Part shown: positions 11,553 to 19,971 of the stretch, one piece after another
How positions within the stretch are numbered: the first letter of the stretch is position 1
Layout of the letters: every line of letters starts with the position of its first letter
Assembly: GCF_002277025.1 (NCBI RefSeq)
Contig: NZ_NIWD01000015.1
Span: 115,872 to 179,871 of the forward strand
DNA: 64,000 nt
Source of the DNA: Sphingopyxis sp. GW247-27LB
Lineage (GTDB): Bacteria > Pseudomonadota > Alphaproteobacteria > Sphingomonadales > Sphingomonadaceae
Reading direction: 5' to 3'
Notes under the pieces: generated by a model
What the model was told of the DNA's origin: nothing
Seen by the model: only the letters and a program-made list of their open reading frames with translations
The model's database searches: none
Position numbers and translations under genes: made by a program

Positions 11553-12158
11553 ATGACGATCTATTGCGATGAATCGGGCGGGCTCAACGCGGGGGCGATG
11601 ACTTTTTCCGCGGTGATGCTGACCCCCGAGGCCGCGGCGTCGATTCACGCGCGCTTCCGCGCCGTCACCGGGCTTCGCGGCGAACTCAAGGGCAGCCGGA
11701 TCAGTCTGACCGAGCGCGCCTATCTGCTCGAACTCTTCGACCGCGCCGGCGGCCGCGCCTGGGTCGCGGTGGCGGAAAGCACCAAGCTCCACCCTAACGC
11801 GAACGGCACCGCGCCGACCGACCTCGCGCTCTATGCCGCGTTGCTCGACACCGCCGTCGGCCGCTGGCTGCCCGAGACGGGCGGCGTATGCACCGACGTC
11901 GTGATCGACGACGGCCGCTATGACCCGGCGATCCTCGCCCGCGTCCGCGACACGATCCAGACCGGCCTCGCCGGCTGGGGCCGCGCCTCGCTCGCCGACA
12001 GCCGTCGCAGCGACGGGGTGCAGATCGCCGACGTCGTCGCGAACAGCCTCTACAATATAACCGTGCATTCGGCGCGCGCGCGCCGCATCGGCATCATCCT
12101 AGAACCGATGCTCGCCTCGAAGGCGATCCGCATCGCCGAATTGACGGCGCTACCCTGA
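11553..12158 (+). CDS. DUF3800 domain protein
   Basis: Members of DUF3800 have an RNase H-like fold and often occur in accessory regions; no activity is established. The 201-residue protein opens with the family signature TIYCDESGG (Asp-Glu-Ser-Gly, residues 5-9). Later come VCTDVVIDDGRYD and a C-terminal ADSRRSDGVQIADVVANSLYN block, where the Asp residues match the acidic positions of the family. No signal or membrane segment is seen. It sits between ftsH and the convergent ECF41 operon and has codon use like its neighbours, so nothing marks it as recently acquired. Confidence 0.75.
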   Translation: MTIYCDESGGLNAGAMTFSAVMLTPEAAASIHARFRAVTGLRGELKGSRISLTERAYLLELFDRAGGRAWVAVAESTKLHPNANGTAPTDLALYAALLDTAVGRWLPETGGVCTDVVIDDGRYDPAILARVRDTIQTGLAGWGRASLADSRRSDGVQIADVVANSLYNITVHSARARRIGIILEPMLASKAIRIAELTALP

Positions 12159-12183
12159 CCTTGCCGAAGGCCGGTGGGCCCAT

Positions 12184-13050
12184 TCAGTGCACATGCCGCA
12201 GCTTGTCGGGGTTGCGCATCACATAGATGGCGGTGACCTTGCCCTCCTCGATCTCGAGCGCGGTGGTCTGAAGCTCCCCGTCGGCTTCGCGCGTGACGAA
12301 GCCCGGGAGGCCGTTGATCGTTCCGGTGTGGACGAGGGTCGAGCCGTATTTGCCGAACAACACCGCAAGGCTGCGATGCAGCTTCATCACGATATCGAAG
12401 CCGAGCACCGGCTCCATCGCCGCGGGGCGCTTGCCGCCGCCGTCGGACCACATGCCGACATCGGCGGCAAGCAGCGCGCCGAGCGCGCCCATGTCGCCGC
12501 TGCGCGAGGCCGCAAAGAAGGCGTTGGCGATTTCGAGGCCCTGTTCCTTTTCGAGCTTGTAGCGCGGACGCGCCTCGCGGACGTGGGTGCGGGCGCGCGC
12601 CGCGAGCTGGCGCGTCGCGGCGGCATCGCGGCCGATCGTCGTCGCGACCTCGTCGAAGCCCACGCCGAACACGTCGTGCAACAGAAAGGCGGCGCGTTCG
12701 AGCGGGGAGAGCCGTTCGAGCGCGAGCATCAGCGGCAGGGTAACGTCATCCTCTTCCTCCTCCTCGACCAGCGGGTCGGGAAGCCAGGGGCCGATATAGG
12801 TCTCGCGCGTGCGCCGCGCCGACTTCAATTGATCGAGGCAAAGCCGCGTCACGGTGCGTCGCAGGAAGGCGGCAGGCTCGTTCACCGCATCGCGGTCGGC
12901 GGCGAGCCAGCGGAGAAAGGCGTCCTGCACCACATCCTCGGCATCGGCGACCGAGCCGAGCATGCGGTAGGCGACGCGGGTGAGCAGCGGACGCAGCGGG
13001 TCGAAACTCGCCGCCGCGTCCGCCGGATCAGGGGCGCCCTGCGGCGCCAT
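12184..13050 (-). CDS. ECF41-group RNA polymerase sigma factor with SnoaL-like C-terminus
   Basis: Extracytoplasmic-function sigma factor of the ECF41 (SigJ-like) group, whose C-terminal extension controls its own activity instead of a separate anti-sigma factor. Region 2 is at residues 15-85 (YRMLGSVADAEDVVQDAFLRW). The linker carries WLPDP at 89-93, matching the group's WLPEP motif. Region 4 is at 108-165. The C-terminal SnoaL-like domain contains DGGGK at 203-207, the other hallmark. The ATG at 13050 overlaps the stop of the upstream decarboxylase-like gene by one base. A consensus ECF41 promoter precedes that gene, so the pair is probably autoregulated. Confidence 0.92.
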   Translation of the reverse strand: MAPQGAPDPADAAASFDPLRPLLTRVAYRMLGSVADAEDVVQDAFLRWLAADRDAVNEPAAFLRRTVTRLCLDQLKSARRTRETYIGPWLPDPLVEEEEEDDVTLPLMLALERLSPLERAAFLLHDVFGVGFDEVATTIGRDAAATRQLAARARTHVREARPRYKLEKEQGLEIANAFFAASRSGDMGALGALLAADVGMWSDGGGKRPAAMEPVLGFDIVMKLHRSLAVLFGKYGSTLVHTGTINGLPGFVTREADGELQTTALEIEEGKVTAIYVMRNPDKLRHVH

Positions 13051-13508
13051 CAGGCGGCTTTCGCCGGCACGCCGCCTTCGTACCAGAGGTCGAAGCCCAC
13101 CGCGATGCGGTTCCAGCCATTGATGACGTTGATCATCACGGTCAGGTTCATCTGCTCCTCCGCGGTGAAATGCTCGTCGAGAGCGGCGCGCGCTTCGACC
13201 TGTGTGTGCCCTTGCGACAGGCGGGTCAAGGCATCGGTCCAGCCGAGCGCGGCACGCTCGCGCGGGGTGTAGACCGGCGCTTCGTGCCAGGCGGCGAGCA
13301 GGTAGATACGCTGCTCGGTTTCGCCGTGCGCGCGGGCGTCGGCAGTGTGCATGTTGATGCAGTTGGCGCAGCCGTTGAGGATCGACGAGCGGATCTTCAC
13401 CAGCTCGATCAGACTTTTTTCGAGGCTCTTCTCCGCCGCGAGGCTGACCGCCATCCATTGCTTCATCAGCTGGGGCGAGGCGGCGAAGGGATCGGTAACC
13501 TTGGTCAT
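13050..13508 (-). CDS. Carboxymuconolactone decarboxylase/AhpD-like protein
   Basis: AhpD-like protein, the type of partner most often found beside ECF41 sigma factors. The core shows KIRSSILNGCANCINMH with the redox pair Cys47-X2-Cys50 and His54, typical of alkylhydroperoxidase-active members, so a thiol-based peroxidase or reductase role is likely. It is 152 residues. The start at 13508 is taken because it is preceded by GGAGACACG; an upstream ATG at 13541 lies inside the predicted promoter spacer region. It is first in the operon, and the sigma factor follows with a TGATG junction. Confidence 0.88.
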   Translation of the reverse strand: MTKVTDPFAASPQLMKQWMAVSLAAEKSLEKSLIELVKIRSSILNGCANCINMHTADARAHGETEQRIYLLAAWHEAPVYTPRERAALGWTDALTRLSQGHTQVEARAALDEHFTAEEQMNLTVMINVINGWNRIAVGFDLWYEGGVPAKAA

Positions 13509-13541
13509 ATCGTGTCTCCTTGGCTTGGGTTGTACAAGCAT

Positions 13542-13568
13542 GACGAGACAGCGGCAGCGGATGTGACA
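13542..13568 (-). promoter_or_regulatory. ECF41-type promoter
   Basis: On the minus strand, TGTCACA (13568-13562) is followed by a 16-base spacer and CGTC (13545-13542). This is the published ECF41 target promoter pattern (TGTCACA at -35 and CGTC at -10). It lies 33 bases upstream of the AhpD-like start, so the ECF41 factor should drive its own operon. Confidence 0.8.
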
Positions 13569-13716
13569 TGCGGCGCGAGAAAAATGAAATGCCCGCCCCT
13601 ATTTTCTTGCAGTGCGAAGCCAAGTCACTGGAAACGCATCGTTTCGGATAATGCGCTTTGACGGGCTCGAAAGCTGCATTAGCATCGCTCCGTCTTTCGA
13701 CAGGAGGGGAAGGATC

Positions 13717-14103
13717 ATGAAGTTTCTCGATGGTTTCGGCGAACAGGCCTACGCGTTGCTGCGTATCGTCGCGGGCCTGCTGTTCATGGCGCATGGGGTG
13801 CAGAAGTATTTCAATTTCCCGACCGATTTTCCGATGCCGCTCAACCCGATGCTGCACGCCGCAGGGGCGATCGAACTGGTCGCGGGCGGCCTGATCGTCC
13901 TCGGCCTCTTCACCCGCCCCGCGGCCTTCGTCGCCAGCGGTATGGCGGCGGTCGGGTACTGGATGGTGCACGGCAGCCAGGGTCTCTATCCGATCGCCAA
14001 CGGCGGCGAGACGATCGTGCTTTACTGCTTTCTCTTCCTGTTCATCGCGACGCGCGGCGCCGGAATCTGGAGCGTCGACGGCGCGCGCTCGAAGCCAGCC
14101 TGA
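13717..14103 (+). CDS. DoxX family membrane protein
   Basis: DoxX/DUF417-type small membrane protein of 128 residues with four hydrophobic segments. The family signature RIVAGLLFMAHGVQKYF is near residue 16 and LFTRPAAFVASGMAAVGYW near residue 65. Members take part in envelope redox or sulfur metabolism in some bacteria, but the role here is unknown. The start has a strong ribosome site (AGGAGGGGAAGG). It is divergent from the ECF41 operon, and its upstream region does not contain a second TGTCACA box, so co-control is not shown. A strong terminator follows directly. Confidence 0.85.
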   Translation: MKFLDGFGEQAYALLRIVAGLLFMAHGVQKYFNFPTDFPMPLNPMLHAAGAIELVAGGLIVLGLFTRPAAFVASGMAAVGYWMVHGSQGLYPIANGGETIVLYCFLFLFIATRGAGIWSVDGARSKPA

Positions 14104-14109
14104 AAAATA

Positions 14110-14135
14110 GGGGGCGGCTCTTTCGAGCCGCCCCC
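14110..14135. terminator. Bidirectional terminator between doxX-like gene and DUF6607 gene
   Basis: An 11-bp perfect stem GGGGGCGGCTC / GAGCCGCCCCC with a TTTC loop starts 6 bases after the DoxX stop. It is preceded by an A-rich run (TGAAAAATA), which serves as a T tract for transcription from the right. It fits a shared terminator between convergent genes. Confidence 0.75.
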
Positions 14136-14163
14136 AGTTGCGGGCTTCACATGGTGAAGTCGG

Positions 14164-15138
14164 TCAGAGCTTGCGCGTGTTGGTTTCGATCAGCTTCTTC
14201 GCCTCGGCGATCGCCTTGGCGGTCGTCAGCTTGCCATCCTGGACCTCGTCGGCCATCTCAAGCAGACGGCCGCTGATCACAGTGCCGGTATCGGCCTTTT
14301 CCTCGATCGCGATACCGCCCTTTGTCGCGGCGACGCGATCCCATTCGGCGCGCACCGCGGCCCAATAATCCTTCGTCGCGGCCCAATAATCGTCGGCCGC
14401 CTTCACGTCATACTGGTCGTGCTTGATATAGGTGTTGAGAACATATTCCTGGACGATCGGGACGAGCTTCCCATCCTTGATCCCCATCTTGGTATTGTCC
14501 TGCCAGTGGATCCAGCCATCGGGCGTCGGCTGGTGGCGGTTGATCGAATAATAGCGGTCGTAGACGGGATTGCGGACGGCGTCGCGGCGCGCGAGCGGGC
14601 GCCAGGTCCAGTTGGAGCGCCAGCGGCGGATGCCGGCCTGCGTCTCGAACTGGCCCCAGCCGCCGTAGCGCGGGCTATCGTCGACCTGATACACCGTCTG
14701 CGACCAGCGGCCGGTGCGCATCTTTTCGGGGACGTCTTCCCATGTCCACTGATTGCGATCCGAGTAGACCAGCACCCTGGCCGGTTCATATTCCCAATCC
14801 TGCCGCCAATGCTTGATGACGAAGCTCTCGCCATCGTCGCCGGTGATGACGAGCATGTGCTGGAGCACGATCTTGCGCCCCGTGTCCTCTATCACGCGGA
14901 CGACCTCGTTGCCGCCCGACCTTTTGGGCTCGAGCACTTCGTAATCGGGGTCCCAGCGCGTCGATTCCTGCATGTTGAAGCCGACGTGATAATTGCCCGC
15001 CATCGCGAGGATGTCGGCGCGGTCCTGTTCGAACTGCGCGGCCGCCTGCGCGGCGGCGATCGGCGGATGCGCCGATGCTGCGAAGGGCAGCGCGGCGGTG
15101 AGCAGCAGCGCGGCGGCGATCGAGCGAAAGCGGGTCAT
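14164..15138 (-). CDS. DUF6607-type exported protein
   Basis: Exported protein of 324 residues with a signal peptide ending ASA-HPP near residue 23. It is rich in Trp and Tyr (HWRQDWEYEPARVLVYSDRNQW, WTWRPLARRD, YWAATKDYWAAVRAEWD), as in the DUF6607 family found beside heme or iron TonB receptors in Sphingomonadales and Bacteroidetes. No catalytic motif is evident. The stop of the upstream heme-type receptor lies 16 bases before its start, so it is very likely in the same Fur-controlled operon. A role in handling heme or receptor cargo in the periplasm is an inference from this position. Confidence 0.75.
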   Translation of the reverse strand: MTRFRSIAAALLLTAALPFAASAHPPIAAAQAAAQFEQDRADILAMAGNYHVGFNMQESTRWDPDYEVLEPKRSGGNEVVRVIEDTGRKIVLQHMLVITGDDGESFVIKHWRQDWEYEPARVLVYSDRNQWTWEDVPEKMRTGRWSQTVYQVDDSPRYGGWGQFETQAGIRRWRSNWTWRPLARRDAVRNPVYDRYYSINRHQPTPDGWIHWQDNTKMGIKDGKLVPIVQEYVLNTYIKHDQYDVKAADDYWAATKDYWAAVRAEWDRVAATKGGIAIEEKADTGTVISGRLLEMADEVQDGKLTTAKAIAEAKKLIETNTRKL

Positions 15139-15154
15139 GGGCAGTCCTTTTTGG

Positions 15155-17371
15155 TCAGAAGCGGAAGCTGAGCGAGACGCTCGCGTTGCGGCCAGGCTGG
15201 GTGTAGGCGTCGGTCACCGTCGAAGTCGACGCAAGGCCGCGCACGTCGCTCCACCAGGCATATTTCTCGTCGAGGATGTTGAAGACGCCGGCGCGCAGCG
15301 TCAGTCCCTCGACCAGCCGCACGAAGGCGGTCGCGTCGAGGATGGTGAAGCCGTCCGGCCGGAAGCATTCGGGGCTGCACAGGCCATCGGTTCGCGATGC
15401 TTCCTTGCGCGCGCTGTGCGTCATGATGATCTGGCCGCCGAAGCGCCCGCTCGTCGGCTCGCGCCAGCCGACGCCGGCGACGAGCTTCAGCGGATCGATC
15501 GTCGCCAGCGGCACCCGGCTGCCGTCGGGCAATATCTCGCTGCCCTTCGCATAGGATAGGGCGAGCGTCGTATATAGGCCGGACGACGCCCGCCCCTCGA
15601 ACCGCGCCTCGGCCCCCTGAACCCTGGCGCGATCGAGATTGACGAACTGATAGACGGCGGGGTCGGCGGGCGTGAAGCTGCCGCTGACCACCTCCTGGCT
15701 GATGAAATCCTTGTAGCGCGCCGTGAAGGCGGTGAGGTCGAGGCTGACATGATCGCTCGAGAAGCGGATGCCGCCCTCGAAGCTTTCGCTGCGCTCGGGT
15801 CCGAGGTCGGGGTTGGGCGCCGACGTATAACCGAAGGCGAGATTTTCGAAGAACTGGTTGACCTGTCCCGGCTCGGGTGCCTTGAAGCCGGTCGCGTAAT
15901 TGGCGAACAGCCGCACCTGGTCGGTCAGTTTCCACACCGCGCCGAACTTGGGCGAGAGGCGCGATCCGTCCTGGCTAGCGCCGGAGAAAGCAGGAAGCAG
16001 CGGGTCGTTCCGCGCCGACAGATCGTACCAGTCGAAACGCAGCGCCGGATAGAGGATCAGCCGCCCGTCCGCGATCGAGATCTCGTCGCCGGCGAACAGC
16101 CCGCCGCGCGTGAAGTCGGTGGTCGGAAAGGCGCGGGTCGGAAACACCTCGCCCGCGGGCGGTACCGTGCCGTCGCGCAGCCCATTCTGGCGCGTCTTGC
16201 TGATGTCGCCGCCGAAGACGAGGCGATGCGCGAGCGGACCGGTCGCGAAATCGGCCCGCGCGTCGGCCGAGGCGCCGATGACGCGGTTCTCGAAGGTATT
16301 GAGGCGGGTGCGGTCGGCGGCCGGGGTGCGGTCTTCCTCGGTATATTGGCGATCCTCGCCATCCTGCCAGTAGAGGGCGACGCGCGCGAAATCGATCGCT
16401 CCCTCGCCTTCCCAGCTCCAGTCGAGCGAGACGCGCTTGCGTTCGCCGCTGTCGAAGCCTTCGAGCCGGTCGACCGTGCCGCTGAGCCCGGTCAGCCCGT
16501 TCGTGTAGAGATGCGTGTCGAGATATTCCCCGGTGAGGCGCAACTTGTGGCCGTTCGCGGGATCGTAAACGAGGCGCGCGAGCGCGGCGTTGGAGCGACC
16601 GTCCTGCGGGTTGGGCTCGGTGCGCGCGGCTCCGATGCCGCCGACCGTCCCCTTGTTGTCTAGTTCCTGCCAGTCGCGGTGGGTATAGGCGCCCATGATC
16701 GACCAGTCGCCGCTGCGCCCGGCGAGGATAGCGGTTTCGCTGAACTCGTCGTCGGCGCTCGCATAGGCGGCGCGGAGCAGCCCCCCGACGCTCTTTCCGT
16801 TCCCGAGAAAATCGACCGGATCGGCGGTGATGAAGCTGACCGCGCCCGCAAGACCATCGCTGCCGTAGAGTGCCGACGAGGGGCCGCGCAAGATCTCGAC
16901 CGACTTGATGAGGCCGAGGTCGACATAGTCGCCGCGCCCCGCCGCCTGCGCACCGAAGCTGAAGCCGTCGGGGACACGGACGCCGTCGACCTGGATCAGC
17001 ACGCGGTTGCCGCCGATGCCGCGGATGTTGAAGCTGTCGTTCCCCGCCCGCCCCGTCGCGCCGAGCGCGGCGCCGAAGCGCGCGGGCTGGCGTTGGACGC
17101 TGACACCGGGCTCGAAACGCACAAGGTCGCGGATGTCGGTGACGAGTTCGTCGGCGATCTGCTCGTCGCTCTTGACCGATATGGTGACCGGCAGGTCTTC
17201 GGCTTTTGCCGGCGTGCGCGTCGCGGTGACGACGATGCGGTTCTTGAGGCCGACCCAATATTCGCCGTCATTGTCCTGCGCGGCGGCCGGCTGGGCGATC
17301 GCGGCGAGCGCAAGGCCCAGCGCGCTGCCTGTGACGAGGCGCAGGCTGAACGGCGCACGATGGATGGTCAA
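15155..17371 (-). CDS. TonB-dependent receptor, hemoglobin/heme-uptake family
   Basis: Outer-membrane gated channel for iron-containing ligands, powered by TonB. The signal peptide ends QPAAAQ near residue 32. The plug domain (about 45-160) includes IVVTATRTPAKAEDLPVTISV and SSALYGSDGLAGAVSFITADP. The barrel ends in the C-terminal Phe of SLSFRF. The block FKAPEPGQVNQFFENLAFGY and NPDLGPE corresponds to the FRAP and NPNL motifs of the hemoglobin/transferrin/lactoferrin receptor subfamily, which favours heme as ligand. It is 738 residues. The start is a TTG, supported by AGGGGAAG six bases upstream; no in-frame ATG gives an intact signal peptide. Two Fur-like sites lie upstream. Confidence 0.88.
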   Translation of the reverse strand: MTIHRAPFSLRLVTGSALGLALAAIAQPAAAQDNDGEYWVGLKNRIVVTATRTPAKAEDLPVTISVKSDEQIADELVTDIRDLVRFEPGVSVQRQPARFGAALGATGRAGNDSFNIRGIGGNRVLIQVDGVRVPDGFSFGAQAAGRGDYVDLGLIKSVEILRGPSSALYGSDGLAGAVSFITADPVDFLGNGKSVGGLLRAAYASADDEFSETAILAGRSGDWSIMGAYTHRDWQELDNKGTVGGIGAARTEPNPQDGRSNAALARLVYDPANGHKLRLTGEYLDTHLYTNGLTGLSGTVDRLEGFDSGERKRVSLDWSWEGEGAIDFARVALYWQDGEDRQYTEEDRTPAADRTRLNTFENRVIGASADARADFATGPLAHRLVFGGDISKTRQNGLRDGTVPPAGEVFPTRAFPTTDFTRGGLFAGDEISIADGRLILYPALRFDWYDLSARNDPLLPAFSGASQDGSRLSPKFGAVWKLTDQVRLFANYATGFKAPEPGQVNQFFENLAFGYTSAPNPDLGPERSESFEGGIRFSSDHVSLDLTAFTARYKDFISQEVVSGSFTPADPAVYQFVNLDRARVQGAEARFEGRASSGLYTTLALSYAKGSEILPDGSRVPLATIDPLKLVAGVGWREPTSGRFGGQIIMTHSARKEASRTDGLCSPECFRPDGFTILDATAFVRLVEGLTLRAGVFNILDEKYAWWSDVRGLASTSTVTDAYTQPGRNASVSLSFRF

Positions 17372-17388
17372 TTGTCTTCCCCTGCTTA

Positions 17389-17407
17389 ATTGCGAGTGAG
17401 TCGCAAT
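17389..17407 (-). promoter_or_regulatory. Candidate Fur box 1 upstream of heme-type receptor
   Basis: ATTGCGAGTGAGTCGCAAT is a 19-bp inverted repeat with perfect 7-base arms, 18 bases upstream of the receptor start. Length and arm sequence resemble Fur operators seen before sphingomonad TonB receptors. Binding is inferred. Confidence 0.6.
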
Positions 17408-17449
17408 AGCGGCGCTCTAAGCAGGTCAAATCCAGGGGGTCAAGATGCT

Positions 17450-17468
17450 ATTGAGAATCGTTCTCGAA
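17450..17468 (-). promoter_or_regulatory. Candidate Fur box 2 upstream of heme-type receptor
   Basis: ATTGAGAATCGTTCTCGAA carries the arms GAGAA/TTCTC and shares its ATTGxGA start with box 1, which lies 61 bases away. Paired sites suggest tight iron repression. Confidence 0.55.
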
Positions 17469-17491
17469 AAATATGCTAAGCGGAAGACGGC

Positions 17492-17598
17492 CGTCATGCG
17501 AGCGCAGCGAAGCCATCCAGATCGGCCTGCTATGCCCTGGATCGCTTCGCGTGGTTCATCCTGAGCGCCTGCAAGGCTGTCGAAGGGCTCGCAATGAG
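17492..17598. repeat. Nested REP-like intergenic repeats
   Basis: A palindromic repeat (GCGAAGCCATCCAG at 17507-17520 pairing 13/14 with CTGGATCGCTTCGC at 17537-17550) has outer arms TCATGCGAG and CTCGCAATGA. Its right half is split by a second repeat of the type GTTCATCCTGAGC...GTCGAAGGG (about 17553-17587). Both are of kinds I recognise as dispersed in sphingomonad and related genomes. Confidence 0.6.
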
Positions 17599-17619
17599 GT
17601 TATGGGATCGCGCCGCGCG

Positions 17620-18627
17620 CTAGGCCCCCGGCCCTTCATAGGCTTCGACGATCCGCCCGACGATCGGGTGGCGGACGACGTCGGCGGCGGTAAAGCGGCT
17701 GACGTTGATGCCTTCGACGCCTTCGAGCCGCGCGACCGCGTCGGCGAGGCCCGACGTGGCCGGGAGCGGCAGGTCGACCTGCTTGGGGTCGCCGCAGATC
17801 ACCATGCGGCTGTTCATGCCAAAGCGGGTGAGGAACATCTTCATCTGCGGGATCGTCGTGTTCTGCGCTTCGTCAAGGATGATGAAGGCGTCGGCGAGAG
17901 TGCGCCCGCGCATGAAGGCCAGGGGCGCGATCTCGATCTCGCCGCTCGCGATGCGGCGCTCGACCTGCTCGGCGGGAAGGCAGTCGTGCAGTGCGTCGTA
18001 GAGCGGGCGCAGATAGGGATCGACCTTTTCCTTCATGTCGCCGGGCAGGAAGCCGAGTTTCTCGCCCGCCTCGACCGCCGGACGCGAGAGGATCAGGCGC
18101 TGGACGCTGCCGGTGATGAGTTGCGCGACCGCCTGCGCGACCGCGAGATAGGTCTTGCCCGTGCCCGCCGGGCCGAGCGCGAAGATCACCTCGTCGCGCG
18201 CGAGCGCCTGCATATAGGGGACCTGCGACGGCGCGCGCGGAACGATCGTCTTCTTGCGCGTGCGGATCATCACCGGCGGCGCTTCGCTGGCGTCGTGCCG
18301 GATGATGCCCGCGAGCGTCGGCTGCGCCGACATCGCGATCACCCCGTCGACGAGCCCTGCGTCGACCTCCTGCCCCTGTTCGATGCGGTTGTAGAGTTCG
18401 GTGAGCACGTCACGCGCGCGCGCCGCGGCTTCCGCTTCGCCCTCGATCTGCACGCGGTTGCCACGCGCCGAGATATAGACGCCGAGGCGGTTCTCGATCG
18501 CGACAAGATTGCGGTCGAACTCGCCGAAGAGGATGCCCAAGAGCTGCGTTCGCTCGAATTCCGCGGTCAGTCGGACGCGGTCGCCGGGTTCGGCGGGAGT
18601 TGCGGCGGTCAGCGGGCGTTTGGACAT
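17620..18627 (-). CDS. phoH: PhoH family ATPase
   Basis: PhoH-like P-loop protein, related to the helicase domain and usually paired with ybeY in RNA metabolism. The 335-residue protein has an N-terminal KH-like region (residues about 15-100), Walker A LGPAGTGKTYLA near residue 155, and FIILDEAQNTT (Walker B) followed by MKMFLTRFGMNSRMVICGD. Its ATG overlaps the miaB stop by one base (TGATG), so the two are coupled. The expected next gene, ybeY, is absent: the repeat element and the heme receptor come next. Confidence 0.94.
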   Translation of the reverse strand: MSKRPLTAATPAEPGDRVRLTAEFERTQLLGILFGEFDRNLVAIENRLGVYISARGNRVQIEGEAEAAARARDVLTELYNRIEQGQEVDAGLVDGVIAMSAQPTLAGIIRHDASEAPPVMIRTRKKTIVPRAPSQVPYMQALARDEVIFALGPAGTGKTYLAVAQAVAQLITGSVQRLILSRPAVEAGEKLGFLPGDMKEKVDPYLRPLYDALHDCLPAEQVERRIASGEIEIAPLAFMRGRTLADAFIILDEAQNTTIPQMKMFLTRFGMNSRMVICGDPKQVDLPLPATSGLADAVARLEGVEGINVSRFTAADVVRHPIVGRIVEAYEGPGA

Positions 18628-19964
18628 CAAGCCTCCTGCAATTGGCGCAGAATCGCGCCCAGACTGTTCGGACCTGCCGAAGTGATTTCGACATCGACCA
18701 TATCGCCGATCACGAGCCCCGGCGCGGTGAGGTGCACCGACTGGAGCCAGGGCGACTTGCCGATGAGCTGCCCCTCATGCTTGCCCTTGCGCTCGAGAAG
18801 CAGGCGCGTCGTCCGACCGACGGTCGCCTCGTTGAACGCCTGCTGCTGCTCGTTGAGCAGCGCCTGAAGTCGCTGCAGGCGGTCGTTCATTACCGCCTCG
18901 TCGACCTGATCCTCCATCGACGCCGCGGGCGTGCCGGGCCGGCGCGAATATTTGAAGCTGTACGCCATCGCGTAGCGTGTCGCGCGGACGATATCGAGCG
19001 TCGCCTGGAAATCGGCTTCGGTCTCGCCCGGAAAGCCGACGATGAAGTCGCCCGAGATCGCGATGTCGGGACGCACGGCGCGGGCGCGCTCGATGACGCG
19101 CAGATAGGATTCGACGCTGTGGCTGCGGTTCATCGCGGCGAGGATGCGGTCGCTGCCCGCCTGCACCGGCAGGTGGAGGAAGGGCATCAGCTTGTCGACC
19201 TCGCCATGCGCGGCGATCAGCCCCTCGGTCATGTCGTTGGGGTGACTGGTCGTGTAGCGGATGCGTTCGAGGCCGTCCTCCGACGCCAGCGCGCGGATCA
19301 GACCGTCGAGGCCGATCGCCCTCCCCCGCTCATCCTCGCCGTCCCAGGCGTTGACGTTCTGCCCCAGCAGGGTGATCTCGCGCACGCCCCCGGCAACCAA
19401 GGCACGCGCCTCGGCGATCAGGTCGGCGAACGGCCGGCTCGTCTCGGCGCCGCGCGTATAGGGAACGACGCAATAGGTGCAGAATTTGTCGCAGCCTTCC
19501 TGCACGGTCAGGAAAGCGGTCGGACGCCGGTTGCCGCTGCGCTTCGGCAGCGCGCCGAACTTGCTGATCGCGGGCATGTCGAGGTCGACCGCCTTCTCGC
19601 CCCTTTCGGCGCGCGCGATCAGTTCGGGCAGGCGATGATAGGCCTGCGGGCCGACGACGACATCGACGCTCGGCGCGCGACGCGCGATCTCGGCACCCTC
19701 GGCCTGCGCAACGCAGCCCGCGACGGCGATCGTCGGGGTGCTGCCGTCTTCGCGCTTCAGCCGGCCGATGTCCGAATAGACCTTCTCCGCCGCTTTCTCG
19801 CGGATGTGGCAGGTATTGAGCACGACGAGGTCGGCGTCGGCGCCCTCGGCCGCGGGCGCATAACCTTGCGCCCCCAGCATCTCCGCCATGCGCTCACCGT
19901 CATAGACGTTCATCTGGCAACCGAAGGATTTGACGTGAAAAGTCTTTGGAGAGTCGGATTTCAT
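18627..19964 (-). CDS. miaB: tRNA-2-methylthio-N6-dimethylallyladenosine synthase
   Basis: Radical-SAM methylthiotransferase that converts i6A37 to ms2i6A37 in tRNAs reading UNN codons. The N-terminal UPF0004 domain supplies Cys16, Cys52 and Cys84 for the auxiliary 4Fe-4S cluster. The radical-SAM cluster is Cys158-X3-Cys162-X2-Cys165 in [21 protein letters not shown] domain ends the protein at 445 residues. It lies between plsC (7-base gap) and phoH (one-base overlap) in a compact operon. Confidence 0.97.
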   Translation of the reverse strand: MKSDSPKTFHVKSFGCQMNVYDGERMAEMLGAQGYAPAAEGADADLVVLNTCHIREKAAEKVYSDIGRLKREDGSTPTIAVAGCVAQAEGAEIARRAPSVDVVVGPQAYHRLPELIARAERGEKAVDLDMPAISKFGALPKRSGNRRPTAFLTVQEGCDKFCTYCVVPYTRGAETSRPFADLIAEARALVAGGVREITLLGQNVNAWDGEDERGRAIGLDGLIRALASEDGLERIRYTTSHPNDMTEGLIAAHGEVDKLMPFLHLPVQAGSDRILAAMNRSHSVESYLRVIERARAVRPDIAISGDFIVGFPGETEADFQATLDIVRATRYAMAYSFKYSRRPGTPAASMEDQVDEAVMNDRLQRLQALLNEQQQAFNEATVGRTTRLLLERKGKHEGQLIGKSPWLQSVHLTAPGLVIGDMVDVEITSAGPNSLGAILRQLQEA

Positions 19965-19971
19965 CGGGGGG

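Noticed and set aside
12184..13971. 595-codon reading through the sigma factor
   Set aside because: It passes through the AhpD-like gene in a wrong frame; the ATG at 13050 with the TGATG junction gives a normal-length ECF41 factor.
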